Below, piece after piece: positions 24,131 to 33,770 of a stretch of 64,000 nt of DNA. Origin of the DNA: Siphonodentalium dalli (Eukaryota > Mollusca > Scaphopoda > Gadilida > Siphonodentaliidae); contig CP136069.1 of the NCBI GenBank assembly GCA_032622095.1, forward strand, positions 107,474,278 to 107,538,277. Direction: 5' to 3'. A program made the position numbers and the translations under genes. Numbering within the stretch: the first letter of the stretch is position 1; each line of letters opens with the position of its first letter. The notes below the pieces were generated by a model, which was given only the letters and a program-made list of their open reading frames with translations, was not told where the DNA came from and made no database searches.

Positions 24131-24742
24131 TCTCATATATATTTTGAAGACCTCTGTCTGTCTGTTTGTCTGTCATTTATACAAATCTACGATTCTCGAC
24201 CGATCGGGACGAAACTTGGTACGTGTGTGTAGTTTGACCAGGCGGTCGATGTTGTCGTATTGGCGAGCCTGTGCGGCACCCGCTTTGCGCATGCGCAGAC
24301 GAGATCTCGGAAACGGGTGGAGCTATCGACTTGAAATTTGGTACGTGTGTGTAGTTTGACCAGGCGGTCGTCGTTGTCGTATTGGCGAGCCCGTGCGACG
24401 CCCGTGCAGCGCATGCGCAGACGAGATCTCGGAAACGGGTGGAGCTATCGACTTGAAATTTGGTATGTGAATGTATCTTGCCCCGGATACAAATTTTATT
24501 GGGTCGCCGAGCCCGTGCGACGCCAGCTTCGCGCATGCGCAGACGAGATCTCGGAAACGGGTGGAGCTATCGACTTGAAATTTGGTATGTGAATGTATCT
24601 TGCCCCGGATACAAATTTTATGGGGTCGCCGAGCCCGTGCGACACTTCGTGCATGCGCAGACGAGATCTCGGAAACGGGTGGAGCTATCGACTTGAAATT
24701 TGGTTTTTGAATAGCCCGGACAACGTCGGGCTCATTGGCTAG
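24131..24742 (+). mobile_element. Helitron-like element, first of three in tandem
   Basis: It starts TCTCATATATATTTTGAAGA directly after host GCACA; the empty site in copy 1 is GCACA/TCAAAT, so insertion was between A and T. It ends with hairpin AGCCCGGACAACGTCGGGCT, CATTGG and CTAG (24739-24742). The core is a 120-bp minisatellite. No Rep/helicase coding. Confidence 0.8.
24185..24725 (+). repeat. Minisatellite, about 120-bp unit, 4-5 copies
   Basis: Units run GACGAGATCTCGGAAACGGG, TGGAGCTATCGACTTGAAAT, TTGGTA and a GC-rich part with GCGCATGCGCAGAC. They are far richer in GC than the surroundings. Open frames here are by-products of the repeat. Confidence 0.8.
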
Positions 24743-25546
24743 TCTATACTATATATTTTGAGAAATCCGTATATATATATGTGTGACGTGTGTATATCTG
24801 TACTTCATAGAATCGAAAAAGGCTGGTCGGATCAAGCTCAAATTTCGTATATAAGTGTAAAAACCCACAAACACCGTAGTTGTCGCGTTTTGGAGAAGCT
24901 CAGAGCACCCGTTCTCCAATCTCAGTCACAAAAAACGGCACTGCGTTGGTTAATCAAGTTATAATTTAATGAGCGTTTGTTTTTGACGCATCGCTATAAT
25001 TCAACTTTATTAGCATCTGCAGAGAGATATACGGGAACAATACTTTTGAGTGGTTTCCTATGCGGGGAGATTTATTGGATGCCATAGTACTCTTACAACA
25101 TCATGTTATAGTATGTATGACACTTAGGTCAGGGCTTAGGGGGGGGGTAGTTAGTGTGGATATAGGCATAATGCTTCTCAGAAATCCCGGTTACAAACCA
25201 ACACTCACAATTTCGTCTTTTGCATCAGATACCAACACCTCGACCGATCGGGACGAAACTTGGTACATGAGTGTAGTTTGACCAGGTGGTCGTCGTTGTC
25301 GTATTGGCGAGCCCGTGCGACGCCCGTGCAGCGCATGCGCAGACGAGATCTCGGAAACGGGTGGAGCTATCGACTTGAAATTTGGTATGTGAATGTATCT
25401 TGTCCCCGGATACGAATTTTATAGGTTCGCCGAGCCCGTGCGACGCCACGGGCTCGGATGCGCAGACCAGATCTCGGAAACGGGTGGAGCTATCGACTTG
25501 AAATTTGGTTTTTGAATAGCCCGGACAACGTCGGGCTCATCGGCTA
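24743..25546 (+). mobile_element. Helitron-like element, second of three in tandem
   Basis: It starts TCTATACTATATATTTTGAG at the base after the first element's CTAG. Its 3' end repeats the AGCCCGGACAACGTCGGGCT hairpin and ends GGCTA. The first half matches the 8.8-kb Helitron and the second half matches the first tandem member, so it looks chimeric. Confidence 0.7.
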
Positions 25547-26233
25547 TCTATTATATATTTTGGAAGATCTGTGTGTGTGTGTGTGATCGCGATGAACTCG
25601 AAAACGGCCGAGCCGATTTCCATGAAACTGGGTAAGTGGGGGTACTTTCGGCCGGGGAGTGGCATAGGCCTATTAATTTTCCCATGCAACGTGACCTTGA
25701 CATCGGGTTATTTCAAGGTCAAACGCCCAAATATCAAGGGATTTCGATGAAACTTGGTATGTGGGGGTACTTTCGGCCGTGGAGTGGCATAGGCCTATTA
25801 ATTTGCCCGTGTGACCTGACCTTGACATCGGGTCATTTCAAGGTAAAATGCCCGAGTATCACAGGATTTCGATGAAAATTAGTGTCTAGGGATACTTTCG
25901 TATGGGGAGTCTCATAATCATATTCGTTTGCCCGTGCGACGTGACCTTGACATCAGGTCAATTCAAGGTCAAATTGCGAATTTTGATGGAATTTCCACCA
26001 AATTTGATACATAGGGTTACTTTTGTCCACTGAGTGTTTTTGACGGGTCAAATCGTGACCCCGACCTGACCTTCAAAATGATCAATTCAAGGTCAAATCG
26101 GGTAAAACCGGATGGATTTCGACGGGTACTTTTGTCCGGGTCAAATTGTGACCCCACCTGACGTTGACCTTCAAAATGGACAATTCAAGGTCAAATCGCG
26201 CAATTCGCAGAAAAGCAGAGGGGAATGGACAAT
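25547..26233 (+). mobile_element. Helitron-like element, third of three in tandem
   Basis: It begins TCTATTATATATTTTGGAAG directly after the second element and continues until host DNA resumes at TCAAATATAAAG (26234). A normal 3' hairpin with CTAG is not visible, so the right end is decayed or deleted. Confidence 0.6.
25580..26200 (+). repeat. Minisatellite, about 115-120-bp unit, five copies
   Basis: Units contain GATTTCGATGAAACTTGGTA, GTGGGGGTACTTTCGGCCG, GCCCGTGYGACSTGACCTTG and TTCAAGGTCAAA. TCAAGGTCA or its inverse occurs about seven times. Related to the array at 10.0-10.3 kb. Confidence 0.75.
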
Positions 26234-26680
26234 TCAAATATAAAGACATTTGGTTTAATTATTTTATTTATAATACGCTTTTTTGTTTTCAAAAATCATG
26301 AATTATTTTTTTTTCAATCAGGACACGAGTCCGTGGGTAAACAAACTTAAAGGACTTACTCGCATAGGCATACCGTAAATTTGCATAAAATGTCATTTTT
26401 GACTAACATGTGTGATAAAATGAGGATAAACGGTTGTTTATATGCACATATTTAGTTCGTCTACTGGTTTATGTTTCCATTATCGTATTCACAGATGACA
26501 CTTAAGTGAAAGCATGTTTGTTGTTGCATATCGGATGATACACATGGCACATATACCTGTGGCCAGGGTGGGGAAACACCCAATGATATTATAACGTCAA
26601 ATAACATAATTACCTTCATACCTGGTGACGTTGGATATATGACATGGTTTAACTACATGTGCTGTTGGGAAAAGGGTTAA

Positions 26681-27075
26681 CAAAAAAATTGTTTTTTTTT
26701 AGTTATGTCACTGGCTCCTCCCACATTTGACCTAGTGACCTCATTTTAACAAATCGGAACCAATAACCGTTTGTACCAAATATGAACCCATTCGGCCCAA
26801 TGAAATTTGAGAAGAAGTTGTTGTAAGAATTACTATGGTGGGAAAGAGTTATGACCCTAGCTTGGCAACTATTTGACCCAGTGACCTCATTTGAACAAAT
26901 CTGAATGAGAGTCACCCAGGGAACATCCACACCAAATATGAACCAAATCGGGCTTATGGATTGGGAGGAGAAGATGTTAAAGGATTGTTGACGGATGGAC
27001 AGACGGACGGATGGACGGACGACGGACGAGGAGTGATGACTATAGCTCCACCGGAGACTTCGTCTCAGGTGAGCT
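26681..27075 (+). mobile_element. Pearl/HINE-like element, family B, right part
   Basis: It carries TTATGTCACTGGCTCCTCCC, GACCCAGTGACCTCATTTGA, a microsatellite GACGGACGGATGGACGGACG (about 27000-27025) and the palindromic 3' end GGAGACTTCGTCTCAGGTGA, GCTAA. It is the continuation of 20534-20932. Confidence 0.75.
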
Positions 27076-27600
27076 AAAAATCACATACTTGGGCGATATG
27101 TCCCAGGGGTCAATGCACGTGAAAATAGCAAGAAATCTTGAGGGCTCGGAAGTGCGGAGTCAATTGCATTTTTTAAAAACTCGTACTGGCCTATAACCTG
27201 GTCTGGCACATCCTGAATTCCGCTATTATAGCTATATTTGACTATTATAGTGGAATATGACTATATCATATTCATATTTTGTTTATTTGCGTTGGAAATA
27301 TGAGACGGCGCATGCCATTGCAGAGCCAGTTTTAGTTGTACGTGGTACTGAAGTGAACTGATATACTGCCGATAAAATTGGTTGTGCAGAGCGTTGCGCT
27401 GATGATATTTTAAGCTATCAAATTTTAAGTATACCTACTCAAATCCATAAAACATTCCTATTGAAGCAATTTCGAAAGAGAAGTTCTGTTGCGGATTTCA
27501 CCGATAGGTAGTCCCCCTGACGTAAGAAATCTCAATTGACTAATCAAAACATTTAATTCAATAAAATTAACACATTTAGGAATACCTACAACGTTTGTTT

Positions 27601-30161
27601 AAATGAAAGTGTCAATGACACTGTAGCTCAACTTGGAAAGGGAATAATTTAATATATTACAGTCAATGGAGCGATTAGGAATGTGGAAAGTTGAATGTCT
27701 AATACTAGTTTATAGACATGAAGAGAAAAGTAAAATCCAAGATGGCTGCTGGCGGCCATGTTTTCAGCCGAATGACCCAAAAATGAGTCGTTCCCAACTA
27801 CATGTCATCGTTAACATCAATGACAAATTTTATGACGATCAGACTAAAGGTACGACCTGTGGCCCGTGCTAATGGATTAAATTTTGAAATCCAAGATGGC
27901 CACTGGCGGCCATGTTTTTTGTCCGAATGACCCCGAAATCAGACTAAAGGTACGACCTGTAGCCCGTGGTAAAGGATTTAGTCATACAAAGAGTAAAATC
28001 CAAGTTGGCTGCTGGCGGCCATGTTTTTTGGCCAAATGACCCCAAAATGACTCGTTCCCATCTACATGTCATTATTAACATTCATGACAAATTTTATGAT
28101 GATCAGACTAAAGGTACAACCTGTAGCCCGTGCTAAAGGATTTAGTCATACAAAGAGTAAAATCCAAGATGGCTGCTGGCGACCATGGTTTTTGGCCGAT
28201 TGACCCCAAAATTACTCGTTCCCATCTACATGTCATTGTTAAGAACCATGACAAATTTTATGATGATCAGACTAAAGGTATGACCTGTAGCCCGTGCTAA
28301 AGAATTTAGTCTTACAAAGAGTAAAATCCAAGATGGCTGCTGGCGGCCATGTTTTTGGCCAAATGACCCCCAAAATTACTCGTTCCCATCTACATGTCAA
28401 TATTAACATCCATGACAAATTTCATGATGATCAGACGAACAGTGCGACCTGTGGCCCGTGCTAATGGATTAAATTTTGAAATCCAAGATGGCTGCTAGCG
28501 GCCATGTTTTTTGTCCGAATGACCCCAAAATGACTCGTTCCCATTTACATTCCAATTTCAACAGCCATGAAAAATTTTATGATGATCAGACTAAAGGTAC
28601 GACCTGTAGCCCGTGCTAAAGGATTTAGTCATACAAAGATTAAAATCCAAGATGGCTGCTGGCGGCCATGTTTTTCGGCCAAATGACCCCAAAAGTACTC
28701 GTTCCCATCTACATGTCAATATTAACATCCAAGACAAATTTCATGATGATCAGACGAACAGTACTAACTGTGGCCCGTGCTAATGGATTAAATTTTTAAA
28801 TGCAAGATGGCGGCTGGCGGCCATGTTTTTTGTCCGAATGACCCCAAAATGACTCGTTCCCATCTACATTCCAATTTCAACAGCCATGACAAATTTTATG
28901 ATGATCAGACAAAATGTACGACCTGTAGCCTGTGCTAAAGGATTTAGTCATACAAAGAGTAAAATCCAAGATGGCTGCTGGCGACCATGTTTTTTGGCCG
29001 AATGACCCCAAAAATACTCGTTCCCATCTACATGTCAATATTATCATCCATGACAAATTTCATGATGATCAGACAAACAGTACGACCTGTGGCCCGTGCT
29101 AATGGATTAAATTTTGAAATCCAAGATGGCCGCTGGCGGCCATGTTTTTTGTCCGAATGACCCCAAAATGACTCGTTCCCATCTACATTCCAATATCAAC
29201 AGCCATGACAAATTTTATGATGATCAGACTAAAGGTACGACCTGTAGCCCGTGCTAAAGGATTTAGTCATACAAAGAGTAAAATCCAAGATGGCTGCTGG
29301 CGGCCATGTTTTTTGGCCGAATGACCCCAAAATGACTCGTTCCCATCTACATGTGATTATTAACATTATTGACAAATTTTATGATGATCAGACTAAAAGT
29401 AGGACCTGTAGCCCGTGCTAAAGGATTTAGTCATGCAAAGAGTAAAATCCAAGACGGCTGCTGGCGGCCATGTTTTTTGGCCGAATGACCCCAAAATGAC
29501 TTGTTCCAATCTACATGTCATTGTTAACATCCATGACAAATTTTATGATGATCAGACTAAAGGTACGACCTGTAGCCCGTGCTAAAGAATTTAGTCATAC
29601 AAAGAGTAAAATCCAAGATGGCTGCTGGCGGCCATGTTTTTTGCCCGAATAACCCAAAAATGACTCATTCCCATCTACATGTCATTGTTAACATCCATGA
29701 CAAATTTTATGATGATCTGACTAAAGGTACGACCTGTAGCCCGTGCTAAAGGATTTAGTCATGCAAAGAGTAAAATCGAAGATGGCTGCTGGCGGCCATG
29801 TTTTTTGGCCGAATGACCCCAAAATTACTCGTTCCCATCTACATGTCAATATTAACATCCATGACAAATTTCATGACGATCAGACGAACAGTACGGCCTG
29901 TAGCCCGTGCTAATGGATTGAATTTTGAAATCTAAGATGGCCGCTAGCGGCCATGTTTTTTTTCCGAATGACCCCAAAATGAATCATTCCGGTACAAATG
30001 TTGATGTCAACAGCTATGACAAATTTCATAATGATCCGATCAAAGGTACGACCTGTAGCCTCTATTGTTGACGCCTTACGTACACACGCGCACACGCACA
30101 CACGTACGACGGACGACAAAGCCATGGCAATAGCTCAAACTTTACAAAGTAAAGTTGAGCT
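27601..30161 (+). mobile_element. Pearl/HINE-like element, family A, copy 3
   Basis: Ends AAATGAAAGTGTCAATGACA and AAAGTTGAGCTA flank about 15 monomers and an ACAC/ACGG stretch (30084-30117). The right inverted repeat of the enclosing transposon supplies the empty site GTTTGTTTTTAAAAAGTATG, which shows insertion within the T run. Confidence 0.85.
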
Positions 30162-30656
30162 AAAAAGTATGGAAAGCCGAATCGTTATGCGATATTATAT
30201 CTTCCACACCGCGGGAAATTCAAATAATTGACATGGATTTCGCATTTAAAGGTGAATTATCACATTAGTATTACTCATAGACGGACGTATGACGCTATAT
30301 GCGTTATAAATTAACTTTAATAGTTTTTTGTATTAAAAATTAGCTTGTTCAACAGTGGGAATTAATTTGGTACCATAGAATGAGCAAATCTGGAACCCTA
30401 TCATGTAACGCATCACGAGAATATATTATCTGTACAACATGTAAAAACTGGAATTTCTTATTTTACTATCCGAGCGAGCAACAAACATCTGTCAATCTAG
30501 TTGAAAAATCACTGATGGATATAGAAAAGATATATGATGTCATTCACCAGTGCTTAAAGTATAAACAACCAAGTCTGCCTGTGGCGCACTTGTGGTTGCT
30601 GAAGGTTCGTCCACACCAGCGGCGAGTATACCATCATCTCCTCACTCTGAGAGCAG

Positions 30657-30983
30657 TTGTTCCACTGCCAGCAGTGGTATATCTGCTGGTCTCATTTTGT
30701 CGACTACATCTCTACTCTACTTCGCCAAGTGCAGCACAAGTCGACAGCCACCCACAATGTTCTAGCGGGTGCAAATATTTGTACTCTCTGTTGCAAGCTC
30801 TACACAGAGGAGGATAACGCGGTTAATCTGTGGCTCGGTTGCGAGGTGTATATGGTCCTGAAATGTCCAAACCGGGCCCACGCAATCTGCGCAGGTATCG
30901 AAGGGGATGCGGAGAAAATAAAGGAATTCATTACTTTCAAATGTCCATTCCATAGGGGCGATCTCCAGGATCCAAGCAAATGA
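30657..30983 (+). pseudogene. PHD-like zinc-finger ORF inside the long-TIR transposon
   Basis: The C-terminal half of this 108-codon frame reads ICTLCCKLYTEEDNAVN, WLGCEV, KCPNRAHAICAGIE and FKCPFHRG. Cysteines and histidine follow C-x2-C, C, C-x4-H-x2-C, C-x2-H, close to a PHD (plant homeodomain) finger with the last Cys replaced by His. PHD fingers usually bind histone tails; several cut-and-paste transposases end in one, so I infer this was the tail of a transposon protein. Upstream, two other frames look coding in turn: SLMDIEKIYDVIHQCLKYKQ (30510-30570) and a Ser-rich linker with SSTPAASIPSSPHSESS (30608-30657). At least two frameshifts would be needed to join them. The stop lies just before a GTATGT donor-like site (30984). 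Confidence 0.5.
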
Positions 30984-31243
30984 GGTATGTATCTAATTTG
31001 CTAAAGTAATAAATTGCTAATTACAGGATAACTGTGGTGAATCTGTTATTGCAAATCCAAAACTTGCACTCAAACCATGTTTTACCCAATTGTGCTTTGT
31101 CGTTGTTGTTCGACGTATTTGTGACTTTGACAAGCTGACGCTGCGATGGGACCAGGGATTTGATTACTGTATTGTGCGAGACCCTGGTATCTGTTTCAAG
31201 TGTATTCACGAATAGTGCATTGAAATACTAATTTGATCATCTG

Positions 31244-31561
31244 TTGTTCACAAATTACTTTCTTTCAGCAGAAATCGAAGTTCCGATGGCCAAGTCAGAA
31301 TCTCCTGGGGGCAATGTTCTTGCGGTGGCACCTTCCACGTGCGTGGTTCCAGCGAGATGCAGAGGTGGTCGTGGTAGAGGTAAAGGTCGTGGTGCCGATA
31401 ATATTATGGATGAGCCAGGCAGGTCTGATGGCAATGTGCTTGCGGTGGCACTTGCTACATGTGCGGCTCCCACGAAAGGCAGGGGTAGTCGTGGTAGACA
31501 TAAAGGTCGTGATGGTAACAGATGTGCTAAAAAAGGACGGAGTCGCGGAAGTCAGGAATAG
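31244..31561 (+). CDS. RG-rich ORF of unknown function inside the long-TIR transposon
   Basis: An open frame of 105 codons has a polypyrimidine-AG acceptor-like site (TTTCTTTCAG) near its start (about 31269), so it may be a terminal exon. The peptide has two diverged repeats of about 36 residues, each with GNVLAVA, a Cys-containing TC.(V/A)(V/A)P, and an Arg/Gly-rich segment (RGGRGRGKGRG; RGSRGRHKGRDG), then KKGRSRGSQE. Such basic RG tracts usually bind RNA or DNA. No known domain is recognised. It could be the DNA-binding part of a transposon protein, or merely a GC-rich repeat that happens to be open; the antisense frame is also open. Low certainty. Confidence 0.35.
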   Translation: MFTNYFLSAEIEVPMAKSESPGGNVLAVAPSTCVVPARCRGGRGRGKGRGADNIMDEPGRSDGNVLAVALATCAAPTKGRGSRGRHKGRDGNRCAKKGRSRGSQE

Positions 31562-32433
31562 AATTGAATAAAATGTCAAGTGTTCAATCCGATGTTTGTG
31601 TCTGTCCCGTGTCACAATTGTCATTGTTTATGTTTCTTATGTAAAATAAGAAATTCCAGTTTTTACACGTTGTACAGATAATATATTCTCGTAATGCGTT
31701 ACATGATAAGGTTCCAGATTTGCTCATTCTATGGTACCAAATTAATTCCCACTGTTGAACAAGCTAATTTTTAATACACAAAACTATTAAAGTTAATTTA
31801 TATATATTATATAGCGTCATACGTCCATCTATGAGTAATACTAATGTGATAATTCAAATAGATTTCGTGCTAAATCACCTTTAAATGCGAAATCCATGTC
31901 AATTATTTGAATTTCCCGCGGTGTGGTAGAAATAATATCGCATAATGAATCGGCTTTCCATACTTTTTAAAAACAAACGTGGTAGGTATTCCTAAATGTG
32001 TTAATTTTATTGAATTAAATGTTTTGATTAGTCAATTGAGATTTCTTACGTCAGGGGGACTACCTATTGGTGAAATCCGCAACATAACTTCTCTTTCTAA
32101 ATTGCTTTAATAGGAATGTTTTATGGATTTAAGTAGGTATACTTAAATTTGATATCTTAAAATATCTTCAGTGCAACCAATTTTATCGACAGTACGTCAG
32201 TTCACTTCAGTACCACGTACACTTAAAACTGGCTCTGCAATGGCATGCGCCGTCTCATATTTCCAACGCAAATAAACAAAACATGAATATGATATAGTCA
32301 TATTCCACTATAATAGTCAAATATAGCTATAATAGAGGAATTCAGGATGTGCCAGACCTGATAACAAATCTTCTGAAATTTATTTTTTCTCAAACTAGAC
32401 CAATAGCCGCCTCGATCCAAGATTATAACTTAC

Positions 32434-32613
32434 ATTGGCTATTGCTGTGTAAAAGCTACGGGCTACTCCACTGCCTTCTCCTGGTTCATCTTTGAATGTC
32501 ACCTTCACTCGATGTACAGCTAAAGGAGGACCAGTTGTGTTTGTTCGTCTGTTGTACTGTGTGTTAAGCTGCTTGAAGGTTTGAACCAATAGACTGCTTC
32601 TCTCTCTTTCTAC
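32434..32613 (-). CDS. UBR5: Internal exon of HECT E3 ubiquitin ligase UBR5
   Basis: A 180-bp exon (60 codons, phase 0 at both ends) is bounded on the minus strand by TTTATTTCTTAG before 32613 and GTAAGT after 32434. It encodes [16 protein letters not shown], a short variable TNTTGPP linker, then [20 protein letters not shown] and FYTAIAN. The [23 protein letters not shown] block is one I recognise as nearly invariant in animal UBR5 (EDD/hyd), located between the UBR box and the MLLE/HECT C-terminal part. UBR5 is a very large nuclear and cytoplasmic N-degron ligase. Neighbouring exons were not found within the window, so introns here are long and transposon-filled. A long-TIR transposon ends 68 bp beyond the donor. 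No lesion is seen; the gene looks functional. Confidence 0.9.
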
Positions 32614-32746
32614 CTAAGAAATAAAAGAGCAGATGGAGTCACTAAATCCAGGCTGAAGTTCAGTAAAAATGGGTCCTGGAAATCATGCATAAATAATTTA
32701 ATTGTACCGATTAAACTAGAGGTGACTGTCCCAATGGCCTAAGGAT

Positions 32747-32747
<1 letters not shown>

Positions 32748-32778
<31 letters not shown>
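32748..32778 (+). repeat. Poly-C run of 31 bases
   Basis: An uninterrupted C tract, followed by GTGTTTTT. It stands where family-E pearl-like elements carry their ATACCCCC word, so it is probably an expanded version of that terminus. Confidence 0.8.
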
Positions 32779-32779
<1 letters not shown>

Positions 32780-32978
32780 TGTTTTTAAAATACTAAGATG
32801 TTTCACAAATCAGTAAAAATTTAGTTAAAATAATAAAATAACAGTTCCCATGGCAGGTGCACAACCCTAACCATGATCTTAAACCTATTGACCGAAAAAT
32901 TTAGGAATAAAAGTTCCCATGGTACTAAATATCTGTGTGAAGTTTTTAAAAAATTGACCTAAAAATGTAGGAATAAAA

Positions 32979-33212
32979 GCTCAGACAATATTATACATGT
33001 TGTGAAAAGTTTCTAAGTCGAAAAAGGGGAAATAACTCCAAAAAAAAAAAGTCCGACAGATGTCATAATCGCAGGTGCACAGGTTCCAATGGTGGTTGAT
33101 ATCAGTGCCTAGTTTCACGGAAAGTGATCTAAAAACGACTGAGAAAAACTCCGGACAAATTTGGGTCCACGGACGGACGGACAAGCTGATTCTAGTATAC
33201 CCCCCCCCCCCC
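32979..33212 (+). mobile_element. Pearl/HINE-like element, family E, degenerate 3' part
   Basis: It carries CTAAGTCGAAAAAGGGG, CGGACGGACGGACAAGCTGA and AGTATACCCCCCCCCC (ends about 33212). The second half of the terminal hairpin is missing. The poly-C run at 32748 may be its 5' ATACCCCC word. Confidence 0.55.
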
Positions 33213-33322
33213 TAACTTCGTTGCCAAATTTTATTATAATATATATTAAGTTTGATTATTACTTTTTTGATTAATAAATTCACATGTTGATATGTGGGAG
33301 GTAACAGCCATATCGTGATATA

Positions 33323-33345
33323 ACAAGACAGTCAATGACTGTTAA
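33323..33345 (+). mobile_element. Family-B 5' terminus only
   Basis: ACAAGACAGTCAATGACTGT matches the 5' hairpin of the family-B element and is followed by unrelated DNA. A solo end or a different family that shares the start. Confidence 0.5.
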
Positions 33346-33770
33346 GTTGAATACCAAACTACATAACTACATAGCAGAGCTGTTAAGTCTCACGGATTCG
33401 CTGGAAGACTCCTGCTTTACGATATCTTTTATGCAAATGCGGAAGACCCCTCCCCCATTATGTGTTGTATCCAATACAGCCCCCCACCCACCAGTGACGG
33501 TCCTACCCATTGCATCTAATGTCTAGACACTACAGAGAACAATCTCTGTCGGTATTGATTATCAAGTGACACAAACACATGAGTGGGTTATGATCTCAGC
33601 TTTAATGGTTGTCGATTGATTACAAGTTTGTCCTGCAGATCTTAACTAAACCAATCTATAACAGAGCTGACGAGAAACAGCATAGAGAAATGCTGAACAA
33701 ACCTGCTGTATACACAGGGCATTATGAGCAGCCAGATGAGATACGGTTCAGAGCAAAACACCACTATTAA
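33346..33770. other. No certain gene
   Basis: On the minus strand a 49-codon open stretch (about 33370-33520) reads VTGGWGAVLDTTHNGGGVF and ends near a GTGAGA donor-like site. I could not identify it, and it may be chance. Confidence 0.25.

Larger units (their letters stand above)
20937..26676. mobile_element. piggyBac-like element, copy 2, with nested insertions
   Basis: TTAA at 20933-20936 and 26677-26680 encloses CCCTTATTCC at the left and GGGAAAAGGG at the right. The body is the reverse of copy 1 and can be followed from 20937 to 22500, 23983 to 24130 and 26234 to 26676. The gaps are filled by a family-A pearl-like element and three Helitrons. The whole was inserted into a family-B pearl-like element. 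Confidence 0.85.
27198..32360. mobile_element. DNA transposon with long (about 710-720 bp) terminal inverted repeats
   Basis: The left arm (27198-27600 and 30162-30466) and right arm (31641-32360) are inverted copies over their whole length; the left arm is broken by a family-A element. Outer ends are CTGGTCTGGCACATCC and, on the other strand, CAGGTCTGGCACATCC. ATAAC lies just outside both ends (27193-27197, 32361-32365), suggesting a 5-bp duplication. The 1.2-kb interior has a PHD-like ORF and an RG-rich ORF but no recognised transposase. Superfamily not assigned. The right end lies 68 bp from the UBR5 exon's donor. Confidence 0.75.

Noticed and set aside
24177-24696. Long overlapping frames on both strands (up to 120 codons)
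   Set aside because: They arise from the GC-rich 120-bp minisatellite, in which several frames happen to be open.
31255-31624. Antisense frames over the RG-rich ORF
   Set aside because: Open because the plus strand is rich in GGT/CGT codons; the plus-strand frame has the better splice context and repeats.
30466-31641. Assigning the long-TIR transposon to Polinton/Maverick because of its long inverted repeats
   Set aside because: No polymerase B, integrase or capsid coding is present and the flank fits 5 bp, not 6 bp.
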